The position numbers and the translations under genes are program-made. This document shows, piece after piece, positions 33,683-43,282 of a DNA stretch of 43,678 bases. The DNA is taken from NCBI GenBank assembly GCA_013138965.1, contig WTBT01000023.1, positions 1 to 43,678 of the forward strand, written 5' to 3'. The DNA comes from Candidatus Aegiribacteria sp. Its GTDB lineage: Bacteria > Fermentibacterota > Fermentibacteria > Fermentibacterales > JCC-6. The notes beneath the pieces are model-generated. The model was not told the origin of the DNA and did not search any database. It saw only the letters and a program-made list of their open reading frames with translations. Within the stretch, counting starts at the first letter, position 1. Each line of letters starts with the position of its first letter.

Positions 33683-35071
33683 TTATTCCACTGCTGTTTC
33701 AGTATCGCAGACGCCATCAGCGTCATCTTCCAGTACAGCTTCACTTGCTTCCTTTTTCTTCAGTTCAACAGTTATCTTTCTACTGTCTATAAGCTCTCTG
33801 GCTTCCTTTATAAGGCTTTTCACTTTCACCGGACCTACACCCTGTACCTCAAGAATATTTTCCATTGGGCAGTCGAGAATTGTATCCGCAGAATCAAATC
33901 CTGCACGGGTAAGCCTCTCAGCAAGTTTATCGTTGATACATTCAAACTCGTGAATATCGACTCTGAGCATATCCTCCCAGTGTTTCCTTTTCTCCCAGAG
34001 AGATCTTTCCTCAACTTCAATCCTGCATCCAACCAGCTTACCTGCCAGCCTTACATTATGGCCGCCCTTACCCTTCGCCCTTCCTATCTCATCATCAGGA
34101 ACGGTAGCGATTATCAGGGTTTCTTCTTCCTCAGTCTCCTGGTTGATCCGTTTCTCCATCACGACTCTGAGGACGGTTGCCGGGAGGAGAGCGCTGGTTA
34201 CAAGCAATTTTTTATCTATAGTCCAGGAAATTATGTCAATTCTCTCACCGTTCAGTTCACGCATGACTGACTGGACCCTCATGCCCTTCATTCCGACAAA
34301 AGTACCAACCGCATCAACTCTGATATCGTTGCTTGCCACTGCGATCTTGGTTCTAACACCTGCTTCACGGGCAATGGCCTTAATCTGTACAACTCCCTCA
34401 TCGATTTCGGGAGCTTCTCTCTCGAAAAGTCTTTTCACAAGAAGTGGAGTGGCTCTTGAAAGAACAAGCTGGGGTTCAGTACTCTCCGGGCTGAGAACCT
34501 CCACAAGGACAGGAAGCACAGTATCTCCGTGTTCGAACCTCTCGCCCCTGGCTCTCTCTTCAGGCGGGATTAAGGCCTCTATCTGTCCTGCTATACGAAC
34601 ATTGACCCTGTTTCTGTAAACCTGCTGTACCACACATCGTGGAATCAGCTGACCGATCCTTCCAGAGTACTCCTCGTAAACCTTGTCCCGCTCTGCTGAT
34701 CTTTCCAGTGTGTGAAATTCCTGCCGGAAAATGTTTATCGCCGAACGACCGAAATCGTCAAAGCTAATGGGCACTCCCACCTCATCATCGTAATCGGCTT
34801 CGGGGTCGCATTTTCTGGCCTTTTTTCTCGTAATCTGAAGATGACCCATCCCAGGTTCAACTTCCATGACCACTTTCATAAGAGCAATGATATTAACATC
34901 ATCTGTCTTCTGGTCCCATGTTACTTTAATGTTCTGAGGAGTACCGTATTCATTCTCGGTTGCCTCCAGCAGCCCCTTTTTAAGCCACTCAAGAAGAAGC
35001 TCCTGGTTCGCGCCTTTGCTCTCCCTGATCACTGCTGCCAGGGCTTCTATTCTCTGATAATTATCCGACAC
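33683..35071 (-). CDS. nusA: Transcription termination/antitermination factor NusA
   Basis: This 462-residue protein has a GTG start after GAGGAGA. In order: the RNA-polymerase-binding N-terminal domain (RIEALAAVIRESKGANQELL), an S1 domain, KH1 and KH2 (VGTFVGMKGMRVQSVMREL, IGRAKGKGGHNVRLAGKLVG), and a C-terminal helix-hairpin-helix region (ENILEVQGVGPVKVKSLI) with an acidic tail. NusA controls pausing and termination. It lies between rimP and infB, the standard order. Confidence 0.98.
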   Translation of the reverse strand: MSDNYQRIEALAAVIRESKGANQELLLEWLKKGLLEATENEYGTPQNIKVTWDQKTDDVNIIALMKVVMEVEPGMGHLQITRKKARKCDPEADYDDEVGVPISFDDFGRSAINIFRQEFHTLERSAERDKVYEEYSGRIGQLIPRCVVQQVYRNRVNVRIAGQIEALIPPEERARGERFEHGDTVLPVLVEVLSPESTEPQLVLSRATPLLVKRLFEREAPEIDEGVVQIKAIAREAGVRTKIAVASNDIRVDAVGTFVGMKGMRVQSVMRELNGERIDIISWTIDKKLLVTSALLPATVLRVVMEKRINQETEEEETLIIATVPDDEIGRAKGKGGHNVRLAGKLVGCRIEVEERSLWEKRKHWEDMLRVDIHEFECINDKLAERLTRAGFDSADTILDCPMENILEVQGVGPVKVKSLIKEARELIDSRKITVELKKKEASEAVLEDDADGVCDTETAVE

Positions 35072-35106
35072 TTTTTATCTCCTCGCATAACTAGAAACAG
35101 CTTGCA

Positions 35107-35526
35107 TCAGTCCAGTACTTCCACTGCGCTCACGATCTCGTCAGTGGTTACCATCCTGCCTTTCCTGAACTTAAGACGTCCACTGGCGTATTCCTCAAGC
35201 CAGTCAGTAAAATTGTCATCCTTCATCTGTACGAACAGCTTTCTCTCGACGGATCTTATCCAGTCAACCTCTGTACTGAGAAGACGTCCTATGCCCGGAG
35301 AGCTGACTTCCAGCCTGTAATCCATCAACAGCATTTTTCCATCAATGAAATCCCTTATCACCCTGGAGAGCTTAGCGCATTCAGAAATGCTAACCCGCCC
35401 GGACCTGTCAACAAGGAGCCTTATCATGTGGCTCCTTCCGATGTTCTTCATGGTCAGATCAACCAGCAGGAGCCCCGCTCTGTCAACTTGCTCTTCTATC
35501 ATTTCGAACAGATCAGAGGAATCCAT
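35107..35526 (-). CDS. rimP: Ribosome maturation factor RimP
   Basis: The protein is 139 residues with an ATG after AAGGA. Pattern: LFEMIEEQVDRAGLLLVDL, IRLLVDRSGRVSISECAKLS, YRLEVSSPGIGRLL, the last being the family signature LEVSSPGxxRPL. It assists assembly of the 30S subunit. It is the first gene of the long operon; the promoter should lie in 35527-35545, between the ATG and the terminator of the gene beyond, or be read through. Confidence 0.95.
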   Translation of the reverse strand: MDSSDLFEMIEEQVDRAGLLLVDLTMKNIGRSHMIRLLVDRSGRVSISECAKLSRVIRDFIDGKMLLMDYRLEVSSPGIGRLLSTEVDWIRSVERKLFVQMKDDNFTDWLEEYASGRLKFRKGRMVTTDEIVSAVEVLD

Positions 35527-35543
35527 TTATCCTTCATTCAACA

Positions 35544-35575
35544 ATAAAAAATAAAGACGGATAGATACCGCCTTT
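35544..35575 (-). terminator. Terminator after the O-antigen ligase/TPR gene
   Basis: On the minus strand AAAGGCGG pairs with CCGTCTTT (35553-35560 and 35568-35575 on the plus strand) through eight pairs including one G-U, with a seven-base loop, then ATTTTTTATT. It separates the 35632 gene from rimP. Confidence 0.75.
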
Positions 35576-35631
35576 TGAATCACACGATCCTTCAGCGCAA
35601 TCATTAAGTGAAATCTAGTTCTTTCCGGTGT

Positions 35632-38600
35632 TTATGGCAAGTCAGGCAGCGTGATTCTGCCCATTATTAAATCGCTCTTGAGTACTTCAATATAATTCGA
35701 GAATTCACCACTGACCTGAATGGTCACCTGGTTGGAGAGATCGTTGAGGATCCTGCCTATCTGGTACTGCGCTTCATTCTCTCCTATAAGATGGACGAGT
35801 TTCCTGCGGGCGTCAGCAATAAGCAAAACCGTCTGTGCTCCCTGAACAGCGCTGTAGTGTGGTATGTCGCTGTAGGATGAGCAGAACAGAACGAAAAGCC
35901 ACTGGATCTCAAACTTGACTATCTCCGCATTCAGGGAATCCTGTTCTTCAAGTGCAAGTATTCCGGTGTATGAATTATCCAGTAATGAAGATTCCCGTAT
36001 AACAGGAGCTCCAGTTTGATCATCCCTCATCCTCATGAAGCAGTACAGCGGACCTCCAATACGTTCCCATAGAATCCCCAGCTCATCTCTGACGCTGATA
36101 GATGCATTCTGCAGTGAGGGTGAAGATTCAATGAAAATCATAATTCCACATATGCGCCTGTCGAATCTGAGCATATTGACTTCACTGGTCAGGTATATCC
36201 CCCTCTCATCGTATTCATCCAGCCCGGTGCTCAGGAGTGCTTTATTCAATTCATCCATCAGCTGCGATACTTCCATTGGCCAGGCTGTTATATCATCAAA
36301 ATCAGTATAGCTGAAGCTGTTCAGGATCTCACTTAGAGTCTGCATCCCCTCAAGATTACCCTCTGAAGCAAGAATGCGCCCTTTCAAAGTTCGCTGAATA
36401 GGAAGAATATCAAGTTCACTCGGACTGAGACCGCTGAGATCCCTCAGAACTCCATCAATATCTCCTTCTTCGAACCGTTGAAGGATATTCAGGCTCTCCT
36501 GCGTCCATTGTATCTGCATATCCGTATACTCTTTTATTATGAGCGCAATATCGGGATATCTGCTGCCTATAATTTTGATAAGTTCATGGTTAAGGCTGTC
36601 AGCCGAATCCTTGTGTCTGAGAAATGTTGTACCATAATCAAACATGAGAGATCTGAAAAAAGGAATTTGCGTGTTTATCACTTCGTTCCGGATTAACAGT
36701 TTACTAATAACCGGCATTGTCATCTGCCACTTCAGATATAGACCATCCATGGATGGTGCAATGGGGTTGAGTATCCTGATCTTCTCCGCATAGACACCTC
36801 TGTTGTGAACATGGAGATCCCATGCGTTCCGCAGGGAAGAAAGAGCGCTGTCCGGATATCCAAGATTTATCCATACAAGGGCAAGGTTATTATGAACCTC
36901 AGCATAATTCGGAGCCATGCTGGTAAGAGATTCGTAAGCTTCAAGACTAAGTCTCATATAACGATCAGTCTCTTCCCTATCTTCCGCGACCATTCCGTTC
37001 ATAAGGAGAATGTTCGTCATCGGCAGCGAGATCGGCTGATGCAGCTTTGCCATCGATATATAGGCGCTGCCGAGGGCGTACCACCCCCCAAGCTCATCAG
37101 GATTTGTCTCAACACATTTCTCGCACCATGCAATTGAACTGTCCGCCACCTGTCTTGCGTTATTGTAGTAGTAGAGTGCCCTGTTCTCAGCCTCAAGGTT
37201 CGCGGTGTTCCACCATTCCTGAGCAGCGTTAACGGCATTCTCAATAGCAGGCTGTATATTGCTAAGGTACACGTCCTTTCCCATGAACAGCTCCCTCCCG
37301 GATCTCATCGCTTGAAGGTAGTCGGGAAAAGCTACGGCTCCAAGAACAATCGCAACTAGGAAAAGGAGGCATGCCAGGCCATATCTCCTGACACCTTTGA
37401 GAAACGTGAATTCGCAGGGGATGGATGCAAGAAGCAGGCCTGTGAAAAGCGCCAGAAGCAACGCGGATAGCGGCCATCTAAGGGCCACCGATACCGTAGC
37501 TTCAGCCAGCAGAGCTACTATACCACCGATTATTCCAGATATCAGCCATTTAACTGCTGTCCCCTTTTTATCGTTGTGCAGAGAAAATGATTTTCTTTTT
37601 TTGTATAATATTCTGAAGATTGAATAAACTGCAGCTACCCACAACAGCAACCCTATGATCCCGGTATCACCGAGTATCTCAAGATACTCACAATGCGCAT
37701 GAAGGGTATTATGGCTGACACCGAGAAGAAAGTACTCCGGATTCCTGAACTGTGGAAATACTATCTGGAATGAAGCCGGGCCGAATCCCATGATTGGATT
37801 GCTCTCTATCATGGAAAGTGTGCCTGACCATATAAGCTTCCTTACCTGAAAAGTACCGGTTTCTATTGCAGCAAGTTCTTGCATTCGGTTTCCCAGGAGG
37901 ATAATTGAGCCTCCTATCAGAATCAGAAAAACCAGAAGCAGTGGAACAAGTACTCTTTTGTTCTTTCTGATGAACGGTATGAAGGAGAAGAATACAGCGA
38001 TAGCGAAAAGGCCTATCAGGCTGCCCCTTGTTTTGCTTGCAAGCATCGCACCCGTGCAGAGCAGAGCAAAACAGGCGGCTGATATTATCCTGAATTTTGA
38101 CAACTTCAGCCTGCTGAGAAGGAAACCTGCGCCTGCGGGCAGCATTGCCATTGAAATACTCCCGAGAAGGTTTGCATTCCCCATTGTCCCGGAACTTCTC
38201 GCCATCTGCGTAAGACCCGCATCCCATGAGAAGATTATCAGGCCCATGGATTGAAGGATAGCGTATACTGACAGAACAGAAGTGGAGACAACCATAACCC
38301 ACAGAATGATATCCCTGGTTTTCTCAGTGAATGTGGTCGCTATGACGAAAACGAGGCCTCCCAGGGCAACAGTGCTGTACATGTACTTGAAAGCATTGAC
38401 AGACTGAACTCCGGAATAATGGCGGAATATCATCCAGATAATAAGAAGTATGAATGATACTGCCAATGTCCTGCTGAGCCTTGCCAAGGCGATCCTGCCA
38501 TCTGTCAAGATGCCCAGAGATGCAGCCAGCAGGGCAAGCGCCGCGCCTCCAACGTAAATTACTTCCTTGATCAGTATGCTGCTTCTGCTGTTTGTATGAA

Positions 38601-38670
38601 CGAGGAACATCGAACCCAGTATCGTCAGGATTACAATTATCTGGATCGCGGTTCTTGAATGGTTCCTCAT
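35632..38670 (-). CDS. O-antigen ligase/polymerase-family membrane protein with long TPR-like tail
   Basis: The protein is 1012 residues. Residues about 1-440 hold ten or more hydrophobic helices. The Wzy_C/WaaL signature lies in the large loop: FRNPEYFLLGVSHNTLHAHC, then EYLEILGDTGIIGLLLWV, the HNxxLxxxxExGxxG-type motif. Residues about 470-1012 are soluble and helical with TPR-like repeats (DELGGWYALGSAYISMAKL, APNYAEVHNNLALVWINLGY). The family joins or polymerises lipid-linked glycans on the outer face of the inner membrane. The long tail probably binds partners. It overlaps the TagO-type gene by ATGA, so both probably serve one glycan pathway. Confidence 0.85.
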   Translation of the reverse strand: MRNHSRTAIQIIVILTILGSMFLVHTNSRSSILIKEVIYVGGAALALLAASLGILTDGRIALARLSRTLAVSFILLIIWMIFRHYSGVQSVNAFKYMYSTVALGGLVFVIATTFTEKTRDIILWVMVVSTSVLSVYAILQSMGLIIFSWDAGLTQMARSSGTMGNANLLGSISMAMLPAGAGFLLSRLKLSKFRIISAACFALLCTGAMLASKTRGSLIGLFAIAVFFSFIPFIRKNKRVLVPLLLVFLILIGGSIILLGNRMQELAAIETGTFQVRKLIWSGTLSMIESNPIMGFGPASFQIVFPQFRNPEYFLLGVSHNTLHAHCEYLEILGDTGIIGLLLWVAAVYSIFRILYKKRKSFSLHNDKKGTAVKWLISGIIGGIVALLAEATVSVALRWPLSALLLALFTGLLLASIPCEFTFLKGVRRYGLACLLFLVAIVLGAVAFPDYLQAMRSGRELFMGKDVYLSNIQPAIENAVNAAQEWWNTANLEAENRALYYYNNARQVADSSIAWCEKCVETNPDELGGWYALGSAYISMAKLHQPISLPMTNILLMNGMVAEDREETDRYMRLSLEAYESLTSMAPNYAEVHNNLALVWINLGYPDSALSSLRNAWDLHVHNRGVYAEKIRILNPIAPSMDGLYLKWQMTMPVISKLLIRNEVINTQIPFFRSLMFDYGTTFLRHKDSADSLNHELIKIIGSRYPDIALIIKEYTDMQIQWTQESLNILQRFEEGDIDGVLRDLSGLSPSELDILPIQRTLKGRILASEGNLEGMQTLSEILNSFSYTDFDDITAWPMEVSQLMDELNKALLSTGLDEYDERGIYLTSEVNMLRFDRRICGIMIFIESSPSLQNASISVRDELGILWERIGGPLYCFMRMRDDQTGAPVIRESSLLDNSYTGILALEEQDSLNAEIVKFEIQWLFVLFCSSYSDIPHYSAVQGAQTVLLIADARRKLVHLIGENEAQYQIGRILNDLSNQVTIQVSGEFSNYIEVLKSDLIMGRITLPDLP

Positions 38671-39740
38671 TTCTTGATATCCCTGGTTTCGGCACGGTTC
38701 ATAAAAAATGAAAAAAGAGCAATGAGACCAAGAGCATGGGCAAACAGCAGAACTGCCTGATAGGGTTGCAGCGTAGGAAGCAAAAGGGCCAGTGTGCCCA
38801 TAAGAGCCGCCACCACCAGCAAAACCCTGACCGCCTGGTTATGAGATAATCCCAGCCGCATCAGTCGGTGGGCAAGATGATTCCTGTCCGCATCGAAAAG
38901 AGGTTTTCCATTCTTCCATCTATACTTCAATACGAATGCTGTATCTATCATGGGAAGAGCAAGGATCAATACCGGGGTAAAAATGGCAATTTCCCGGATT
39001 GACCCTTCCGGAGTATAAACACCCAGTACAGCTATTATCCCCAGCATGAAACCAAGCATGTTGCTGCCACAGTCGCCCATGAAGATAGAAGCTGGATTGT
39101 AGTTGTAGAAAAAAAATCCGATCGTCGCCCCCGCAAGGGCCGCGCTGATGAACGCAACGGAGTAATTGCCGGAAATAAGATTAATTATTGAGAAGAATAT
39201 GGCAGCTATAGCACATGTTCCTGCAGAGAGGCCGTCTGCGTGATCAAGCAGGTTCACGGAATTGGTTATTCCTACCAGCCAGAGCACAGTAAGCGGAGCT
39301 GTAAGCCATGCAAAACTGCCGCCCTCAATGAATACGCTCAGCAAAGCTCCCTTTGTAACAAAAATAAAACCCACAAGAACCGCAGCAACGGTGTGAAGTG
39401 TAAGTTTGATAACTGGAGAAAGACCAAGGATATCGTCCACGAGTCCTACAATCGACATCAATCCAGCTCCAGTGATCACCATTAAACAAAGGGATCTCCA
39501 CCCGAAGGAGATTATGCTGGCGGCGCCATTGAGGAACAGCATACCTGCAATAACAGTCACAGCGAAGGAGAGGTAGATCGCCATCCCGCCAAAAAGAGGT
39601 GTGGTCATCAGATGTCTCTTTCTTCGATTCGGCTTGTCCACAAGTCTGTACCTTAAAGCAACCCTTCTTGCGAGAGGGGTTAAAAGCACACTTGCGCTCA
39701 AAGCTGCGAAGAAAGCAAAGCCTATTTCTTTAATACTCAT
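38667..39740 (-). CDS. Polyprenyl-phosphate GlcNAc-1-phosphate transferase (WecA/TagO/MraY family)
   Basis: The 357-residue protein has about ten membrane helices. Family motifs are DKPNRRKRHLMTTPLFGGMA near residue 36 (typically DxPxxRKxHxxPxPxxGG), VDDILGLSP, NSVNLLDHADGLSAG (active-site Asp pair in NxxDxxDGLxxG), MGDCGSNMLGF, and DRNHLAHRLMRLGLSH (HHxxLG-type loop). It transfers a sugar-1-phosphate from a UDP-sugar to undecaprenyl phosphate, the first step of O-antigen, teichoic acid or common-antigen glycans. Adjacent to the ligase gene. Confidence 0.92.
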   Translation of the reverse strand: MSIKEIGFAFFAALSASVLLTPLARRVALRYRLVDKPNRRKRHLMTTPLFGGMAIYLSFAVTVIAGMLFLNGAASIISFGWRSLCLMVITGAGLMSIVGLVDDILGLSPVIKLTLHTVAAVLVGFIFVTKGALLSVFIEGGSFAWLTAPLTVLWLVGITNSVNLLDHADGLSAGTCAIAAIFFSIINLISGNYSVAFISAALAGATIGFFFYNYNPASIFMGDCGSNMLGFMLGIIAVLGVYTPEGSIREIAIFTPVLILALPMIDTAFVLKYRWKNGKPLFDADRNHLAHRLMRLGLSHNQAVRVLLVVAALMGTLALLLPTLQPYQAVLLFAHALGLIALFSFFMNRAETRDIKK

Positions 39741-39779
39741 ATTTTATTACTGTACAACCAGATATAATTCATTCGTTTA

Positions 39780-40844
39780 TTAAGTTGTGTTAATTATTTT
39801 ACGTATGCCATCAATACCGAACAGGTGGCTTCTCAGCAAGTCCATGGAGAACCCGAACATCTCGCCGGGAAGCGCTTTAACTTTCGGGTCGCATCTTGCT
39901 GAGAACTGCCTGCCTTTAAATTTCATGTAGATGATATTCTCATTACCCAGAGTCTCAATAACCTCAACTTCACCAGAAAACCGGCTTTCCTCAGATGGAT
40001 GAATATCCTCCGGCCTTATTCCGAAGAGGTATTCCCCATTCGGCAAGCCTGAAAAGGGAGTATTCTCCAGGATTGTATCACCCATATGCATCACACCGTT
40101 TTCCAGATCAACGTTCAGGAAATTCATTGAGGGGCTGCCGATGAATCCTGCCACAAAACTGTTATCAGGATTATCGTAGAGATCCAATGGTGTCGCTATC
40201 TGCTGAATGTATCCATCCTTCAGCACCACTATCCTGTCACCCAGTGTCATCGCTTCTGCCTGATCATGTGTCACATATATCATTGTGGATCCCAGTTTTG
40301 TGTGCAGCTGACTCAGCTCATTCCGCATCTGTACCCTGAGTTTGGCGTCCAGGTTCGAAAGGGGTTCATCAAAAAGAAATACGGCAGGATGCCTGACAAT
40401 CGCTCTTCCCAGGGCCACTCTCTGTCGCTGTCCTCCAGACAGCTCTCGTGGCTTTCGTTGCAGATAATCGGAGATCCCCAGAATTTCCGAAGTTTCCATT
40501 ACGTTCTGATCGATCTTATCTGCGGGTATTTTTCTCATTTTAAGTGAAAATGCCATGTTCTCATATACTGTCATATGGGGATAAAGAGCGTAATTCTGGA
40601 AAACCATTGCTATGTCTCTGTCCTGGGGCTTGATATCAGTTACATTCCGATCATCGATGAAAAGTTCTCCTGTAGTCGGTTCTTCGAGTCCTGCCAGAAC
40701 GCGCAGAGTTGTGGATTTGCCGCATCCGCTGGGACCCACGAGAACCAGAAATTCACCGTCCCGAACTTCAATGTCGAATTCAGCAAGAGCAAGTATATCT
40801 TTCTGATAAGTTTTACTGACTCCCTGAAATCTCACAGAAGCCAA
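39780..40844 (-). CDS. ABC transporter ATP-binding protein, MalK/UgpC type
   Basis: The protein is 354 residues and starts at TTG (40842-40844) with AAAGGACG upstream. The ATPase has Walker A GPSGCGKST, Q-loop FQNYALYPHMTVYENM, signature LSGGQRQR, Walker B VFLFDEPLSNLD and the switch HDQ. The C-terminal TOBE/OB region (YLFGIRPEDIHPSEE) is typical of sugar importers of the CUT1 group, which serve several transporters. No permease or binding protein is nearby, so it probably energises transporters encoded elsewhere. The next gene encodes a glycogen-binding-like lipoprotein, a possible hint of alpha-glucan use. Confidence 0.92.
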   Translation of the reverse strand: MASVRFQGVSKTYQKDILALAEFDIEVRDGEFLVLVGPSGCGKSTTLRVLAGLEEPTTGELFIDDRNVTDIKPQDRDIAMVFQNYALYPHMTVYENMAFSLKMRKIPADKIDQNVMETSEILGISDYLQRKPRELSGGQRQRVALGRAIVRHPAVFLFDEPLSNLDAKLRVQMRNELSQLHTKLGSTMIYVTHDQAEAMTLGDRIVVLKDGYIQQIATPLDLYDNPDNSFVAGFIGSPSMNFLNVDLENGVMHMGDTILENTPFSGLPNGEYLFGIRPEDIHPSEESRFSGEVEVIETLGNENIIYMKFKGRQFSARCDPKVKALPGEMFGFSMDLLRSHLFGIDGIRKIINTT

Positions 40845-40861
40845 GAATCACGTCCTTTCGT

Positions 40862-41242
40862 TCATTTCGCAACCATGATGATCGAAACGGTCCGACCTTC
40901 AAATACTGCGGTTTCGGGATTGACCGGATCTCTTATCCATTTGTATCCGTTAACGTAGAAAGCATACCTGTAGACACCTCCGGGCAATCCTGCAATGTCT
41001 AGCGTCCAGAGGCCGTTGTCATCCTTTTCCATCCTCCCGGATACAGGATTTACGATACCACCCGCGGCAACACCTCCTCCCCAGTCATTCCAGTCAGACA
41101 GCACCTGAACCGAAGATGCTCCCGGGAGCCACAGAAGCAGCCTGTTACCCGGTTCAACTGGTTTCTGCATGGGAATGAAAAGTGAGCATCCTGAGGTTAA
41201 AATGAACAGAAGGATTATTGTAATAGTGATTATTCTTATCAT
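40862..41242 (-). CDS. Lipoprotein with glycogen-binding (CBM48/AMPK-type) domain
   Basis: The protein is 126 residues. The lipoprotein signal ends LLFILTSGC. The mature part is one early-set beta-sandwich of the CBM48/AMPK-beta kind: VQVLSDWNDWG, then MEKDDNGLWTLDIAGLPGGV and YRYAFYVNGYKWIRDPVNPE, matching the family outline V-x-GSFNxW, GxWxxxxxLxPGxYxYKFxVDG and WxxDPxNP. The domain binds alpha-glucans or modulates enzymes. Here it is membrane-anchored with no catalytic domain. Its ATG overlaps the stop of the upstream envelope gene. Confidence 0.85.
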   Translation of the reverse strand: MIRIITITIILLFILTSGCSLFIPMQKPVEPGNRLLLWLPGASSVQVLSDWNDWGGGVAAGGIVNPVSGRMEKDDNGLWTLDIAGLPGGVYRYAFYVNGYKWIRDPVNPETAVFEGRTVSIIMVAK

Positions 41243-42498
41243 TTAAGCAGTCCTGTCAGATTTATCCGTAATATGGGAGAGCTATCGTATTCCCAATCTA
41301 TTCCCAGAATGCCCCGTACAGGGCCAAGTGCTGCTGACACAGCAAGACCGCATGAAGGCTGAAGGCTGTTATCAAGATCCCCTGAAACCGATACTTCGGC
41401 ACATACATCATCCCTTGGCGAATAGGATACGCTCCCGGTAACCCTTGTGCTGTCATTGATTATCTCAACTGCTATGCCGGCCGAAGCGTTGGAATCGCTC
41501 GTAACTGAAGAGATGAAAGCTCTGTAATCGCAGTCGGCATAATAACTAAAGATCACATCCCAGGATACCCCTCCCTCGGAAATCATACCAGCCGACGCTG
41601 ATACTCCTGAGAGGCTGTCACTTTCCAGATCAAGCATACCCTTAATTCCGGCTGAAACGAAATACCTTCTTGATTCAAGGAATGCTCCGAGTGTGATTAG
41701 CCTCTGTCCGGGAACGAACGCGCTGCCGGGAAAATCAATTCTATCTCCTGCCAAGTGAATTCCGGGAACAACTTCTATCCTTCCCCATTGTGTATCTATG
41801 GGACGCAATTTCCGTATTTCGGCAGATACTGCCCATTTCCCTTCTTCTCCCTCAGCTCCGGCAACGACCAGCCATGGTTTGAAATAGCGGAAATCCCCCC
41901 TTACGGACAACACGTTCACTGTCATATTCCCGCCTGCGGAATCCGCTGTATGTATCTGTGCCCTGGAATAATCCACTCCGGCGAATCCCATCCATGGTGA
42001 ATGCACATTCAGCTGCGTAAGTGTGTCTCCCCGGGTGAGCTGGATGAGGTAATCACCCCTGAAACCGAGAATACCTCCGGAGGATAACCCAAATCCCTGA
42101 ATAGAATCAATATCCACCCACCCCCACTCAACTACCGGATTCGCCAAACCGGCAATGAACGGCTGTTGGTCGTTCAGGTAAACTCCTGCGGCTATCCAGG
42201 GTGTGCCCGGCCACTTTACGACAGCCCTTGCTCTTCTGAAAAGGAAACGTGATGCAGAATCGCTTCGCATGGCACCGGTTACGAGAAAGTCTACCTCAGG
42301 TGATGCAGCCCTTACTGAAACAGCGGCATCTATACCGGTGCTGTCGATTACCGGATGGTTGTTCTTCCAGCTCCCGCAGGCGGACGCATCGATAAGGCAA
42401 TCGTATCCGAATACCCAGTTTTCAGGAATAATGGAAACATCGAGAGAATCATGACCTCCGGCAAGAAGAATGATCATGGTCATAAATGAAATACTCAC
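41239..42498 (-). CDS. Secreted, probably outer-membrane, beta-rich protein
   Basis: The protein is 419 residues; the GTG start overlaps the previous stop. A signal peptide (FMTMIILLAGG) is followed by many alternating amphipathic strands (SVRAASPEVDFLVTGAMRSD, RFLFRRARAVVKWPG, ISEGGVSWDVIFSYYADCDY) ending LRINLTGLLK. The pattern suggests an outer-membrane barrel or surface beta-protein, but the family is not recognised. Between a PorV-like gene and the glycogen-binding lipoprotein, all overlapping, it probably forms one envelope complex with them. Confidence 0.6.
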   Translation of the reverse strand: MSISFMTMIILLAGGHDSLDVSIIPENWVFGYDCLIDASACGSWKNNHPVIDSTGIDAAVSVRAASPEVDFLVTGAMRSDSASRFLFRRARAVVKWPGTPWIAAGVYLNDQQPFIAGLANPVVEWGWVDIDSIQGFGLSSGGILGFRGDYLIQLTRGDTLTQLNVHSPWMGFAGVDYSRAQIHTADSAGGNMTVNVLSVRGDFRYFKPWLVVAGAEGEEGKWAVSAEIRKLRPIDTQWGRIEVVPGIHLAGDRIDFPGSAFVPGQRLITLGAFLESRRYFVSAGIKGMLDLESDSLSGVSASAGMISEGGVSWDVIFSYYADCDYRAFISSVTSDSNASAGIAVEIINDSTRVTGSVSYSPRDDVCAEVSVSGDLDNSLQPSCGLAVSAALGPVRGILGIDWEYDSSPILRINLTGLLK

Positions 42499-43274
42499 AG
42501 ATAACCTCCCGGAGATACGGAAATGCCAAGAACCTGCCTGCAGTCATGGTCATTCAGTATCACTGCCCAATCCAGCTTCAGCCATGCATGCTCAAGGGAT
42601 ACTCCGGTGTTCCAGGATGAGCCATCTGAGCCTGTTCTTACCGTAAGCCAGTCATTGACGGCAAGATCGAAACCGAGAGCGCTCTTTCCATTCGTTACAG
42701 AGAAATGGCCGCGAAATCTCCTGTCGAATGCCGTTGAAAACCCGTAGCCGATGACCCTTTCATGTAGCCTGTCTCCTGCGAGCCTCAGATTCGAAACGTT
42801 CACGCCTATGGCGATAGTCGGAAAGACCGAGAATTGAAAACCCAGGCCTGCGGAAAGCATTTCACTGCAATCTTCTGAATCTTCATCTGTAATTGCAAAT
42901 CCAAGTGATGCTCCGATTGAAATACTGGGGCCGAATACTCCTTCCATAAAACCTACAGGATCACCTTTAAGCGTTCTGGCAGCGACTAGAGCCACCTGAA
43001 CGGTATCAGGTTCTGATTCGGAACGAATGAGCCCTGCAGCTGCCCCGTAGTGCTGGGAGCCCAGTTCAAAGGCCGCGGCCGCGAATATGTTGTTATTATC
43101 CAAATCACTGGCAGTTGAGTAAACTGAGAACTGGGTTTTCGTGATTCTGACAAGTCCTGCCGGAGCAGAAAGACATGAAGACGCATCGTTTGACCAGGCG
43201 TATGCACCACAGGCGCATCCTGCCGCACCCGGGCCATCAGGGAAAGATTGCAGGGATAGAAGGAACAGAAGCAA
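42495..43274 (-). CDS. PorV/UPF0164-like outer-membrane protein
   Basis: The protein is 259 residues from a TTG. Upstream in-frame ATA and CTG codons right after AAGGGAAGGGG are alternative starts that would lengthen the signal peptide. After the signal peptide it reads FPDGPGAAGCACGAYAWSND, then ASSCLSAPAGLVRI. This resembles the PorV/PorQ/UPF0164 opening, in which G-x-R-x-x-x-MG-x-A and N-A-x-x-NPAGL appear near the N-terminus. Predicted strands follow (IFAAAAFELGSQHYGAAAGL, LGFQFSVFPTIAIGVNVSNL, WLKLDWAVIL). PorV relatives carry type IX cargo in the outer membrane. The relationship is suggested, not proven. Confidence 0.5.
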   Translation of the reverse strand: MLLFLLSLQSFPDGPGAAGCACGAYAWSNDASSCLSAPAGLVRITKTQFSVYSTASDLDNNNIFAAAAFELGSQHYGAAAGLIRSESEPDTVQVALVAARTLKGDPVGFMEGVFGPSISIGASLGFAITDEDSEDCSEMLSAGLGFQFSVFPTIAIGVNVSNLRLAGDRLHERVIGYGFSTAFDRRFRGHFSVTNGKSALGFDLAVNDWLTVRTGSDGSSWNTGVSLEHAWLKLDWAVILNDHDCRQVLGISVSPGGYL

Positions 43275-43282
43275 GCAGCCGA

